The translations under genes and the position numbers were made by a program. From Theristus sp. LFF4_11 (taxonomy: Eukaryota; Nematoda; Chromadorea; Monhysterida; Xyalidae): 64,000 bases of DNA. The notes below the pieces were generated by a model. It had not been told where the DNA came from. It worked only from the letters and a program-made list of their open reading frames with translations, and searched no databases. The stretch covers positions 1 through 64,000 of the forward strand of contig JASANC010005529.1 of NCBI GenBank assembly GCA_030248135.1. The letters run 5' to 3'. This document shows, piece after piece, positions 47,301-60,100 of this stretch. Positions within the stretch are counted from its first letter, which is position 1, and each line of letters starts with the position of its first letter.

Positions 47301-49940
47301 ATTACCCCAGGAAACTTTTTTGTTCGGTTATGCCCAATTTTTTACCCAAAAAGGGTCGGGGCAAAAAAGTAACCGGATTTTCAAAATCTACAGCTGAAAT
47401 TACCCCAGGAAACTTTTTTGTTCTGTTATGAAACAATTTCAGACAAAATTTGAAAGGGCGACAATTGAAACTAGGTCAAAACCTCCGAACTTTTGAAAAT
47501 GCCCAATTTTCTACCCAAAAAAGGTCGGGGCAAAAAAGTAATTGGATTTTCAAAATCTAGAGATGAAATTACCCATGAAAACCATTTTGTTCGATTATGA
47601 AAAAAATTTAGACAAAAATTGCCCAATTTTTAACCCAAAAAGGGTCGGGGCAAAAAAGTAACCGGATTTTCAATATCTACAGCTGAAATTACCCCAGGAA
47701 ACTTTTTTGTTCGGTTATGAAACAATTTCAGACAAAAATTGAAAGGGCGACATTTGAAACTAGGTCAAAACCTCCGAACTTTTGAAAATGCCAATTTTTT
47801 ACCCAAAAAAGGTCGGGGCAAAAAAATAATTGGATTTTTAAAATCTACGGATGAAATTACCCAGGAAACTGTTTTGTTCAGTTGTAAAACAACTTTAGAC
47901 AAAAATTGCCCAATTTTTTACCCAAAAAGATCGGGGCAAAAAAGTAACCCGATTTTCAATATCCACAGCTGAAATTACCCCAGGAAACTTTTTTGTTCGG
48001 TTATGCCTAATTTTTAACCCAAAAAGGGTCGGGGCAAAAAAGTAACCGGATTTTCAAAATCTACAGCTGAAATTACCCCAGGAAACTTTTTTGTTCGGTT
48101 ATGAAACAACTTTAGACAAAAATTGCCCAACTTTTAACCCAAAAAAGATCGGGGCAAAAAAGCAACCGGATTTTCAATAACTACAGCTGAAATTACCCCA
48201 GGAAACTTATTTGTTCGGTTATGCCTAATTTTTAACCTAAAAAGGGTCGAAGCAAAAAAGTAATTGGATTTTTAAAATCTACAGCTGAAATTACCCCAGG
48301 GAACTTTTTTGTTCGGTTATGAAACAATTTCAGACAAAAATTGAAAGGGCGACATTTGAAACTAGGTCAAAACCTCCGAACTTTTGAAAATGCCCAATTT
48401 TTAACCCAAAAAAACATCGGGGCAAAAAAGTAATTGGATTTTTAAAATCTACGGATGAAATTATCCAGGAAACTGTTTTGTTTGGTTGTAAAACAGCTTT
48501 AGACAAAAACTGCCCAAATATTTTTAACCCAAAAAAGGTCGGGGCAAAAAAGTAACCCGATTTTCAATATCTACAGCTGAAATTACCCCAGGAAACTTTT
48601 TTGTTCGGTTATGCCCAATTTTTTACCCAAAAAGGGTCGGGGCAAAAAAGTAACCGGATTTTCAAAATCTACAGCTGAAGTTACCCCAGGAAACTTTTTT
48701 GTTCGGTTATGAAACAATTTCAGACAAAATTTGAAAGGGCGTCAATTGAAACTAGGTCAAAACCTCCGAACTTTTGAAAATGCCCAATTTTCTACCCAAA
48801 AAAGGTCGGGGCAAAAAAGTAATTGGATTTTCAAAATCTAGAGATGAAATTACCCATGAAAACCATTTTGTTCGATTATGAAAAAAAATTAGACAAAAAT
48901 TGCCCAATTTTTAACCCAAAAAGGGTCGGGGCAAAAAAGTAACCGGATTTTCAATATCTACAGCTGAAATTACCCCAGAAAACTTTTTTGTTCGGTTATG
49001 AAACAATTTCAGACAAAAATTGAAAGGGCGACATTTGAAACTAGGTCAAAACCTCCGAACTTTTGAAAATGCCAATTTTTTACCCAAAAAAGGTCGGGGC
49101 AAAAAAATAATTGGATTTTTAAAATCTACGGATGAAATTACCCAGGAAACTGTTTTGTTCAGTTGTAAAACAACTTTAGACAAAAATTGCCCAATTTTTT
49201 ACCCAAAAAGATCGGGGCAAAAAAGTAACCCGATTTTCAATATCCACAGCTGAAATTACCCCAGGAAACTTTTTTGTTCGGTTATGAAACAATTTCAGAC
49301 AAAAATTAAAAGGGCGACATTTGAAACTAGGTCAAAACCCCCGAACTTTTAAAAATGCCCAGTTTTTTACCCAAAAAAGGTCGGGGCAAAAAAAAGTAAT
49401 TGGATTTTTAAAATCTACGGATTAAAATACCCAAGAAAACCATTTTGTTCGATTACGAAACACCTTTAGACAAAAATTGCCCAATTTTTAACCCCAAAAG
49501 GGTCGGGGCAAAAAAGTAACCGGATTTTTAAAATCTACAGCTGAAATTACCCCAGGAAACTTTTTTGTTCGGTTATGAAACAATTTCAGACAAAAAATGA
49601 AAGGGCGACATTTGAAACTAGGTCAAAACCTCCGAACTTTTGAAAATGCCAGTTTTTTACCCAAAAAAAAAGTTCGGGGCAAAAAAGTAATCGGATTTTC
49701 AAAATCTACGGATGAAATTACCCTAGGAAAGTATTTTATTCGGTTATGAAACCACTGTAGACAAAAATGGAAAGGGCGAACTTAAAACTGGTGAAAACCC
49801 TGCGAACTTTTAAAAATGCCCAATTTTTCACCCAAAAACAAGGTCTGGGTAAAAAATTAACCCAATTTGCAAAATCTCCGGATGAAATTACCCCAGGAAA
49901 CATTTTTGTTCGGCTATGAAAATGCCCCAGTTAAAAATTG
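44395..49940. repeat. Satellite array with 1281-bp higher-order repeat
   Basis: About 5.5 kb of tandem monomers (roughly 100, 120 and 170 bp variants) sharing GAAATTACCCCAGGAAAC, GTTCGGTTATGAAACAA, and GGTCGGGGCAAAAAAGTAA. Between about 45440 and 49290, three multimonomer units of 1280-1281 bp follow each other with very high identity. Flanking monomers are more diverged. Identical 77-codon frames at 46458, 47739 and 49020 are by-products of the repeat. Confidence 0.95.
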
Positions 49941-50299
49941 AAAGTGCGAACACATCTTGATGATATAGCTGAAAAAAAAGGAGAAACAAGAATAAGTAAC
50001 CAAGATTTCAGAATAGGTTTTTCGTGTCTACAACGGACGTAAAGAAGTCTGATGGAATTTTCTCTTCGGCACAGTTAGCAACCACTGCAGGTCTCTTCGT
50101 GTGCACAGTAACAAGTTTCCAGCATGTATGTTCGTTGCTGTAGGACAACGCGTAAATTTTGAAAACTCGCGCAGGTCCATGTCCAGCCATATAATGCGTG
50201 ATGCGCTGTCCGCTCGCTTCGCTCGCTCGCGCATCCGCATGATTATTGTTGTTGTTGTTGAATTTTGTTGATTGGTACAACAACAGACTGAATGAAGAA
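49941..50299. other. Spacer between satellite and LSM6
   Basis: A GC-richer stretch (CGCTCGCTTCGCTCGCTCGC near 50207) and a (GTT)n run near 50244. No gene was recognised. Confidence 0.4.
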
Positions 50300-50396
50300 T
50301 ATCAATCAGTTCAGCCAATCAGTATCGTTCAATCAGTGGCCCAGCCAATCACAGCACAACTCGCAATCGCAGCAGCATAGCTAACCAATCAGTGCC
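50300..50396 (+). promoter_or_regulatory. CCAAT/CAATCA cluster directly before LSM6
   Basis: Within about 100 bp before the ATG, CAATCA-type motifs recur about six times, three or four of them as CCAATCA, the last (AACCAATCAGTGCC) touching the start codon. This may be a CCAAT-box promoter. CAATCA is common throughout the window, so the functional reading is only an inference. Confidence 0.35.
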
Positions 50397-51499
50397 ATGG
50401 TGTCGGTCGGAGCTCCAGAGACGGCAGCGCCAGCGTTGACAACCTCGACGACCAAGAAGATCTCGCCGAGTGAATTCCTGAAGCAGATCATTGGCAAGCC
50501 GGTCGTCGTGAAACTGAACTCGGGCGTTGATTATCGAGGTGCGGCTTTTTTTGTGTTTACTGATTTTCGTCTATTCGTCAGAGAAGGATGCAAGGTTTGC
50601 ATCCAAAATCGTGCTGTCCATTGGGATTACCTGCAGTTCGATTGGTGAAGTATGCCATTTGTTCATTGTAGCGTTTGAAACTGGCATGCTGAGCTGAGTT
50701 GTATCGAGCTGATTGAACTATTTAATGAGTCAAAATTAGCAGCAGTCAAAGAACTGATGCCCGTGATTCGATTGGTTCGATGGTAGTTATCAAGTTTCAG
50801 GAGTGTAGGTGAAGAGCGATATCGCATTTATCCACGGCCAAGAAAATCTGTCAACACTGTTCAAATGCAGCGAATCACAAAGTTACAGTTCATCAGGATA
50901 AAATATACGACTAGCTGTTTTCTTGGTTGCACACGTGTATGACTGATGTTGATGCATGACTCTAGACCTGTTTTTTTGTCAGGTATTCTGTCTTGCCTGG
51001 ATGGCTACATGAACATCGCATTGGAGCAGACAGAGGAGTACGTGGGCGGACAGCTGAAAAACAAGCACGGTGATGCGTTCATCCGTGGGAATAATGGTGG
51101 GTGAACCCACTTAGATGACATTTTGTGACGTGAAACTCTTGAAAACCATCCAATCAACCAATTTGCATAATGGTTCTCTGTATTCCGGCCCGGCCAACGG
51201 CATATGTAGAAGAGGGGTGGGCTCGATCAGTGATGAGTCTCTCGAACTATTTTTTGAGTCGTGAAAACGTCGGCAAGAAGCTTAGTAATCGAAAAGAAAA
51301 TAAAGCTAATAAAACTGAGGAAGATTCTACCTTATTTCTCACTGCCTCACTGCCAGCGAAGTCTAATAAAGCACGCAATCACTTCAGGATACATTTTGAA
51401 AAAAATGAGTTTTTGCCAACCTAGTTCGGTTTTGGTGTGATTGGTTAATCCCCGTTCTTCTTTTCAGTTCTCTATATCAGCACGCAGAAACGCAGATGA
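50397..51499 (+). CDS. LSM6: U6 snRNA-associated Sm-like protein LSm6
   Basis: Three exons: 50397-50538, 50983-51096, 51468-51499 (stop TGA), all junctions phase 1, 95 residues. After a Thr/Ala-rich N-terminal extension of about 20 residues the Sm fold is complete: Sm1 (PSEFLKQIIGKPVVVKLNSG, VDYRG), the central CLDGYMNIALEQTEEY, and Sm2 AFIRGNNVLYISTQKRR. LSm6 is part of the LSm2-8 ring on U6 snRNA in the nucleus and of the cytoplasmic LSm1-7 decapping ring. The match to the family is nearly complete, so the identification is firm. The ATG at 50397 is the first in frame and is preceded by a CCAAT-rich stretch. Confidence 0.96.
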
Positions 51500-52544
51500 C
51501 AAGTATTGGAACAACCGTCAACAAACTTTGAGCGCTTGTTTATTGTCCGTTGTTGTGCAGTTAATTCTTTGTCATTTTTCTTTGTGTTGTGTGATGAATG
51601 TTGTTTGAGTGGATGGATCTCTTATTCGTTATTCTGTATTTTTTTAAATCTGGTGATAAAACATTGATTGATAACTAATCATTTGTCATTTTCGTCGTGT
51701 AACATTACAAACAATCAGGGTTAATCATTTTGCAGAAGCACAGACAAATAATTCATATCAGTCAATGACATATAAAAACTGCTGGCCAGTTCGCGAGAAA
51801 AATACAGTTAACACAGAACACGAGAACGTAACCTTTTTCACAAGTGACAAAAAATACACAACAACCACTGAATAGTGGCGGTAAGAAACCGGATGCAAAC
51901 AGTGCACCAACAAATCACAATTCTTTTTACCAAAGAGCAAAATATTGTACAAGAGAAAATTATTCACATAGTGATGCGGAAATGACAAATACCAGAGTAA
52001 GCTTTATACAAGCCAAGCGGAACACCAAAACCTTTGTCAACACAACAATTTTGTTTTGTCTCATTCAAAAGTTCATTTTCCTCAATAAGCATCCAGTTGC
52101 CATGGCACCAAAAGGATAAGTTCACGCACGATAAACACAGTTGTTTTCCCCCGATCAATCTGATCAAGCTGATTGGCTGCATTCGTATCGGATCAGATCA
52201 GGGCCAATCAACAAGAACTCGGTTTGAAAATTAAAATTCATAGTTTACTGTACATTATTCCTCGTTATGATTATCATTTCATTACATACCCTATTTTCCA
52301 CAGTAACTAAACACCAATGCCATCATCAAATGTTTGAGTCTTCTTTCAAAGATCGTGCAGTTATCTATTCAGCCTGCAGTCGCCAACAAGCACTCCAGCA
52401 CAGGTGTGCTAAAATCGCATAATTTGTGCCAAGTGCGTTTGATCGTCACTATACGTGCCAAATAAGACCAACACAAATCACGTCGTCGGCTCTTCTTGCG
52501 ACTAGGGACTTTTGACAGAACAACAGAAAAAGCCGTCCATTCGT
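51500..52544. other. Intergenic between convergent LSM6 and MVB12
   Basis: 3' flanks of two convergent genes, AT-rich. No gene or repeat family was recognised. Open frames here are short and lack splice or family support. Confidence 0.45.
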
Positions 52545-55500
52545 TCACTGCTGCGAAAACAGCATATTCTCGAGGCATTGCTGTTCGATCGCGAAACTGT
52601 AGCTGTACTCGCGTTCGAGACGGTCTCGCGAGCGCTCCCTGATCGCGGGCATGGCTGCGTCCGCACTCCGACCGCTGGCCGCCTTCAACAGTGGACTCAG
52701 TTCGAACGGTACGCCGTCGATCCCAGAGTTCAGCGACATTTGTCTGGCCATCGTCTGTGCGCCGATCACTCCGTTTTGGGGTGCGATTGCTGGGCCGGCG
52801 GCGGCTGCTGCTGCTGCTGATGCCGATGCGAAACTGGCTGCATCTGGCACTGCGTGCGGGTGCGCGGGGTAGAGTGCGGATTGGTAGCGATTGCTGCGAA
52901 GGGATCGGTTTTTGGAGGGGGTTGGTTTGCGTTTTGGAAGTGCTTGTATTGGAAGGTGTGACTGTCTTCAGACTAGGACTTCTAAGTCTCACTTCACGGA
53001 ACTTGAAGCGCTGGCGTCACGTTCGCTGCGCATTCATGGACCAAAATCATCGCAGCTGCACGTGCTAAAAGTGACGTCTGCGCTTCAGCGCGAGTGCATG
53101 AATGCGCGCTTCAGGCAAACAGCGGCCAGCACTCGTGTCTGTTCTGATCCACAGCAAATGTCGTTTTCAGTTGTAGCGGGCCCCAGAAACCCGCCCAAGC
53201 GTATTTTGATAAAAAACATTCTCGAAAGACCATTCTGCTGAAGCGCTTGTGTGTTTTGTTCGTGGCCTCCTGTGCAACATTCCACCAAAAAACGCCAGTT
53301 TCGAGACAAAACCCACGACTTTACCTCTGACTGTTCACCACGTGTGCGGCGTAGTCGGGTGGAATGGTGCCGTACTTGAAGCAGATCAACAGACCGTCGA
53401 TGTCACTGCAAGAAGACGTTGATTTGTTTTCGTCCAGATAAACTAACACTAGTGAAACCTCTCCGTAGCATTCATTTCTTCCACTTTTTCCCCTGATCTC
53501 ATTCATTTCCATTTCCATTCGTGATGCGCAGGAACTCAGATAAAAACTGTTGGTTCGCGTATAAATACGGACACCGAAACGAAACCTACAGTCGATTTCT
53601 AAATTATCGGCATCAGCTGATTGGTCGGTGATCTCGTGATGCATGCGCTTTCTGTGCAAGGTGGAGTCTGTCCGTGTGCACAGAAAGCATGCATCACGTC
53701 TGCGCGCACCAACCAATCAGCTGATAGTCGATAATTTATCTCCGCTCACCCAGCGATCGTATATCCAGACGGGGGTCTCTTATTGCGCGCCAAAATGATC
53801 ACATCCGAGACAGCGTCGACGGCCGTGTCGAGCGGCATCGTCTTGACGCACAGCTGCTTTTTGCGTAACGCCTTTTCGCCTTGAATGAAACGCAAAATTG
53901 AGGCTTAACGGGAATTTGTGACGATAGCGGGTTGACTGGAAACGTGTCTTTTCGATCAGCGGCGCTCTTTTCTGTGGAGAATTTTTGTCTGTGGGCAAAC
54001 TGAAACCCCACCCCGTGTCTCGTTACAACCCGATTTGTGACTGTTTATTGATGATGTCGACAGTGTTAGATGACTTTCGATTTCGAACATTTGGTTTAGT
54101 GCTCCGTTATAAAAGGAGATTTTTACTGAAAAGTAAATCGGTCGATTGGCGATTCAAGGGCCGATATGAGGTTTTTTTGCGATCAATAGAATATCTGTGT
54201 CTGTCAATATCACTTTCGTTCGCTGTTTGCAACTCCACATCACCATCAATACACTCAACCAAAACGCACACTCAAAAACCCTCAACGTGAGTCTCTCAAA
54301 AAAGTGCTCGCAGTCAATGAACGAACGCGTGTCGAGTGTTTGCTCGATGGCCGTGAAACCGGGCGGCACCAGATCACGCTCGTTAATCACGGTTAAATCT
54401 GCCACAACGTTCACAACCGGATCCTAAAACAAAACCCGCAACGTAAAGGTGGCACTCAGAGGTGCACGGGAGCGATTTGTTATGCTTGTACCGGCACAAG
54501 GAACAACCTGGTGGGTGAATTTGCTGAATGGATGAATTGTTCGACTGGCCGCTCTAAATTTAGGGCTCAGGAACACGATGCCTGTTCCGAACGGCCAACA
54601 TGCCAGCTCCTGGTTGGGATTTGGAACAGGCATAACAGGCTTCCGTGCATGTCTGATTGTCGCTTGTTGCATTGCTGCGATTTTCACAAGAATAGCGACA
54701 GTCGTACACTGAGGAACCGTGCATTCAGTTATTATAGCTCCGTTACCACTACACACTGTCAACGTATGCATGCCGGTGTGTTTGTGACTGTGCGACATGA
54801 TTGCTGTGTTGTTATAAAAGTACACTACAATAACTACACACCGCGAATTTTCCTGTCGAGCGACACAAACTAACGAAAAAACAATCAAAACGATCGCGAA
54901 TCATCAGCAGACGAACCGCCGGTGGAATTTGGCGCGAAATACAAATGTAACGATAGACGGTGCTGAAACTGAAGAAACCGTCCTTCCACACATCCGCCTC
55001 GGCAGCAGCGTCGTCGTGCGCTTTGGTGAGCTGAAATGGGAAAAAGTGGAAGATGTTATTCTCCTTTTTTTCAATTCTGCGACTGAATGCGTGTGCAGAC
55101 GAAGAAAGGAAACCAGTTTCAGTCGTGATGTGACAATCCAAAATCGCCGAAGTGACTCGCCCCCATCTAGTGAGGAATGATTGACGCGACGTGCAAACGT
55201 AATACTTTGCGCGCATTCGGAGCTTAACGGGAATTTGTGACGTCTGCGGGTTGACAGGAAACGTGCCTTTTCAATCAGGGGGCAAACGTAATACTGCAGA
55301 ACAGGTGGTGTGTTATACTGTTTCAGATTTCGGTACAAGCAAGCAGCCAAATCAGTGTTTCAGACACAAATTCAATTCAAGCTTGTCGATAGTTCGAAAC
55401 GACAAACTGAACTGAACGTCAAAGTGACGTTTTGATCAGCACCACTAATCAATCAGTGCTCGGGAAAACAAATGCGTTCGGTATTGGACAAGAATTGTCA

Positions 55501-55832
55501 CGAAAACTGAAGAATGTATCAACGCATAGCAACCAATGAATCAATCGCGCAACGTTTTCTACCCGACCGACGCAAGCGCCACACTGTAGTTTATTGGTTG
55601 TTCTCTGCCACACGGTTACCTACCAAATCAATAAAACCCGGAACGACCAGAAATGAATCAATTCTGAATGAAATGAATCAATGAAAAAGAAAAAATCAAT
55701 CTCGTGCAACAAGTAACAACCAAACGAACGTACCGGCGTGTATCCGGCGGGGCAACTCGTCTTATCAGCGACCACGCCCACTGAAGTCACCGGCGCCACA
55801 GAGTCGCTCGCTTGCGACGTTTCGGCGGGCAT
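52545..55832 (-). CDS. MVB12: Multivesicular body subunit 12 (ESCRT-I)
   Basis: Six exons: 55832-55734, 55030-54917, 54423-54327, 53879-53750, 53405-53325, 52893-52545 (stop TGA), all phases consistent, 289 residues. MVB12 is the fourth ESCRT-I subunit, which sorts ubiquitinated cargo into multivesicular endosomes. The N-terminal half is a MABP domain of three repeats: SVGVVADKTSCPAGYTP, then VWKDGFFSF and YRYICISR; VADLTVINERDLVPPGFTAI with RKKQLCVKTMPLDT; and DVIILARNKRPPSGYTIAGD. An Ala-rich linker follows. The C-terminus has the UMA-type box GIDGVPFEL and the conserved EREYSYSFAIEQ. The acceptor of exon 4 is AAG rather than CAG. A MITE A copy abuts the donor of exon 4. Confidence 0.93.
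53000..53120. repeat. Dispersed repeat F, copy 2
   Basis: Same segments as the copy at 13021-13150 (GAAGCGCTGGCGTCACGTTC, GCGCATTCATGGA, AGTGCATGAATGCGCGC). It lies in the last intron of MVB12. Confidence 0.6.
53589..53742. mobile_element. MITE family A abutting an MVB12 splice donor
   Basis: Arms GATTTCTAAATTATCGGCAT and CAGCTGATTGGTCGGTGATC, with their mirror images CACCAACCAATCAGCTGATA and GATAATTTATC. It ends within a few bases of the exon 4 donor (GT at 53749-53748 on the minus strand). Confidence 0.75.
53898..53975. repeat. Dispersed repeat G (second copy 55215-55285)
   Basis: Both copies read GCTTAACGGGAATTTGTGAC, then GCGGGTTGACTGGAAACGTG (or GACAGG), then CTTTTCGATCAG-like sequence. 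Both are in MVB12 introns. Confidence 0.7.
55070..55170. mobile_element. Inverted-repeat element, family C, partial
   Basis: TTCTGCGACTGAATGCGTGT, then GACAATCCAAAATCGCC and AGTGACTCGCCCCCATC, matching the left half of the family. First intron of MVB12. Confidence 0.6.
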
Positions 55833-57130
55833 TTTTTTCTGCTGCTGTGGTTGTGTTGCGATTTTTTAATGATTTTTCACGGTTGATCAATTATATTGGG
55901 AGTGAAAAAGTGACGAATCGGAAAATTCTGTACCAGAGTGAACGGGTTCCGACTGAGTTTTCTATAGACAGGCAAGATTTTGCAGATTATATGCAACATG
56001 CTGATTGGCCGCATCATTGTGGTGTTACACCAATCAGTCACAGTCCTTACTGACGCTTGAATGCAACCAATCAACAGGTCGCATACAAATGCAACTTTTT
56101 CAACTGCTGTTCAGCGATCACTTTCGTGAAAAGGAAAGTTAATCAGACATGATGTTTCACGTTTCAAGGTAAACTGGATTTGCTGAGTCACTTTTTCTGC
56201 GAAAGCGCAAACAGACGTTGAATGCGTCGTTGCAGTCAAACGCAACACCACTGTTCACAAACAAAACAGCGATTAATATCCCTCTTGTTTTTTATTGTCA
56301 TTTGACTACATTTCATTCAAAAAACTGTTCAAAATTTTGACCAATGAGCAGAGAGTAACAATGACAAATCCGTGTGCATCACAAACAACAAAACTTAACA
56401 CAAAGACAATGCAAAAAAGAATCACCAGTGTATCATTCACCAAAAAAACAAGAATAACAATAAACTATGAAACAAAAATCCACATCTCTGCAGAACATCA
56501 ATGACAGAAAACAACGAAAACACAAAAAATCCAGGAATAAAAAAGGAAACTTGCCATCCAATGCTTTACCAGTTTTATAATGAGAGTAAAAAATAAAAAA
56601 ACACGAAATTCATGTCAAGTACCGGTAAAAATCAACAATAGTAATATTGCATACACACAGGGTGAAAACAGAGTTTGAAAAAACCGGAATGAACCGTACA
56701 CAATACGCGGTCGCTGGTTTTTTGAGAACCTCTATTAAAAACAACGTTGTTGGATGTGAAAACTAATTTTGTTCAAATATTCGACATTTTCATTGTATCA
56801 GGGAGGCACATTATTCACCACGAGAAAAAAACATTTCAGAATACAGTCAAGCACGCAGAACAAAATCTTTTTATCGTTAAAACCCGAGACACTGATTGGC
56901 TACACACAGTTTCAAATTCAAATACAGCCAGTCGCGTGCGTGCTTGACCGTACAATTTTGACGCAGAAAAAAATCTTGGTCACAACCGCACGGCACGCAA
57001 AGAAACTCAAATTTGATTCAAAACCACTTCACCGATGGCAATAAAGAAACCACACACAGAATAAATAGCTGACAGGAAAAACCAACAACGGTGACAAAAC
57101 ACACGACACCTAAAAACTGACAACACTCGC
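55833..57130. other. Intergenic between MVB12 and PDIA6
   Basis: 5' flank of MVB12 and 3' flank of PDIA6 (both minus strand). It contains CAATCA/TGATTG pieces near 55990-56080 resembling a worn MITE A. The rest is AT-rich with no supported exon. Confidence 0.45.
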
Positions 57131-60100
57131 TCATAGCTCCGTCTTTTTCGGTTCATCGTCCAAGTCGACGTCGCTGAGATCGATGTCCTCCATTTCAGGT
57201 GGCTAAAAATTTATGATTTTCTAGTACCTTTTTCAACAAAGAAACCCGGTTCCGCAGCTGCGTGCACACATTCCCGATGTTTCATGCAGATGTTCCACGA
57301 AAAAATGTCCATGGGAAAGCACATGAAACCTCGAAAAAGTGTGTAACCGCGATGTACATTTTTTCTCAAAACTGTCAGTTCTGTTTCGTTCAGAAGGAAC
57401 TGGTCTCAGAGTGTACGCATCAGTCACGGGTTGTTGATCAGACATATGCTTGTCTTGAAAAATGACTCATCATCGACCAAGCACAACGATTACATCAAAT
57501 CAAACTGCTGAAAGCTTCTACACCCGGCACATGCAACACATGAAGCTGCCGGTTGCAGTTCTTCTTGGAAAGCACTTTCGGTTGCCACACAAGCAGACAA
57601 CCGCCAATATCAGTTCCACTTTGGCACATCTCCAATCTCTATATCAATTCCATGAACTCCAGTGGTGAAAAGTGTGGAGGATCTATTAAAAAAAACGCCA
57701 ACCGAACTTTGGCACAACCATCGTGTGGCATTCCGAAATTACTGAAGAAGGGGTTGGGGGAGCTAAAACAATCCATAAATTCAGAATCATACCGCTGCAT
57801 CCTTTCCGTCCCACGCCGGTCGCTCGTTCACCGCAGGCAGTTCAGTGCCACGGAGCGCCTCTGTAGAGCCACGTCCATAAGAAATCGCCTGCAGGAACTC
57901 GTGAATGCCCTCGTACGTGAATGGGCCTGCAGGCGGTTTTTGCGGTAAAAAAGTTGAAAGGGTTTAAAAAATTCAGCTTTCTTTTACAAAATTTTCAATG
58001 CCACACCAACGAACGAGTCAGATTCTGATGTTGAAAATGCTCTAATCATGAATTCTCAGGTGAAACACGGATACAGAATAGCATCATTCTCGTGGTGGAG
58101 GTTTTTTTTGAAAACACGATTTTTTAACTTTAACTGAAAATACAAAAACTGAACCTTTTAGAATGGAGAATTTCGCTTTGCGCGCGTTGACCAGTGCCAT
58201 TGCCTGAAAAAAATGCGTATGGACAATCACAAAACGTGAATTGAAATCCTTGAAAACGTGTGTTGTTCCGAGGGGATCAGATTAGAGGGACGTTTTCTCG
58301 TCAATCTCTTTGAGAGAATCAGAAATTTCACAAAGTCGAAATCTTCATTTCCACTCAAGTTTGCGATGTGACAATTCAAGATTTGACAAAATCGTACCGG
58401 ATATCCGAAGCCTCCAATGCCAAGCGCTTCTTCCAATTCCGAGTACGCACCCGCTTCAGTCCACAGCCAACTAAAAAAATACAAAGATGAATCAGAAAAC
58501 GTCGTAGTAATTGCGGTAAATTGCAGGTAAAAAGAGGATACTATCCGCAATCAGTAAAAGTGATTTTTTCATAATTTTTTTCTGCATGAACAAATGCATT
58601 AAAAAACCGGTTCACATGACAACCAAACTACCGAACGCACCCCCACATGCCCTTCTTGAACTTCTCGCCGAGCTCTTTCAACAGTTTCAGATATTTATTG
58701 CGACATTTCGCCTGGCAATCGAGCAGCTGCGGCAGCACACTGACAACGCACAGCGGTTTGTCGCATTCCTTCTTCAGTGTTTCGGCTGAGGTTAACTGAA
58801 GAATTGAAAAAATGAGTGATTTCACGCTTTTGTCCTTTCTTTCATGATTTTCTGCCACACCATCCACAACAAAAGCATGGGCTAATTCGTGTTGCTTTTC
58901 ATTCGGCACACACTGATTGACGGCAACAATCAGTGGTCAGGCGCAGTGACGATACCCATCTCCTATTGTGGTCTCAGATCGGAATCCGAATTCTCTGTCA
59001 CGATGTTTATTGTCAGAAATGGAAGTGTATGCAATAGTCTTCATCACGGACCACACCACACATGAAATCAGATTGAAACTCAATGTGGAACTAAAGCACC
59101 AGTCTTCAGACCAGTACTTCACCTCACTTTGTAGACTAGGAACTTACCCCACCTCGCAGACCAGAACTTCACATCACAACCCTTCGAAGACTAGGACTTC
59201 AACTAATTTCAAAGTAGCATTTTACCTCACGTCTTCGACTAGGATTTTCCCTGATTCCAGGCTAGGGTGCCAATCTTATAAACGTTCAATAGTCAGTTGA
59301 GCACCACTGAGCGCCTGAATAAACCTAAGAGACGAAATACATTTCAGTTTCCTCGAAGAGCACACCGCGATGAGTTCGTTTTTTCGCGAAATGAACACAT
59401 GATTTTATTCAGGGCCTCGGTGGTGTAACACTACCAGACTACTAAAGCAGCATTCATGAAGCATTATTTCGTGACGCGCAGCTGTGTTAAAACATATAGC
59501 TACGCGATCACTAAAATACTGCTTCATGAATGCCCCTTAAGCGTTTCTGAACCTGGCCCTGTGACTCCCCCAGTCGCTTTATTTCAGCTTCAGACCTCAA
59601 TAATCTCCGGTGGGGGCACATTCGCAGCGAGCTTGTCGATCGCCCAGGCCACAATGTCGCCCGACGTGCGTCCGCCGTCGTAATCGACCGCATCCGACTC
59701 CGATTTCTTGCCGGCCGGAAACATTTTGATCGTCGGAAAGCCTCGAATGCCGAACTTGTTCGCCGTCACCGTGTGAACCGTGGCGTCCAGTGCAGCCACC
59801 TGGCGAAAGATTTCCAAGTTTTTGAATGTTGGCGAGTGGAAAACGGATTTACTGGTTGATTTTATTCGACACATTGTAAGTGTCAGACATATGCACAAGG
59901 AAAAGCCAGATTCCAAACCAGCAAAGCTGCGCACTGGTGCAAACGGACACTTATTGTGAGTCATGAAATTGTCCAGGAGCGGACTTACAATGTTGGTGGA
60001 AACGAAAAGCGGAACTCGGCTTGAGCTGCGGATTTTCCGAGATCATTGAGTGATTGGATTTCGAATTGGAAACGTTTTCAGCTGTCGTCAGTAAAAAGCA

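Noticed and set aside
46458..49253. Three identical 77-codon open frames starting MKGRHLKLGQNL at 46458, 47739 and 49020
   Set aside because: They lie inside the higher-order satellite and are identical because the repeat is. No splice, signal or family evidence supports coding.
44395..49940. A CRISPR-like or tandem coding array
   Set aside because: Monomers adjoin without unique spacers, lengths vary, and the context is eukaryotic. It is a satellite.
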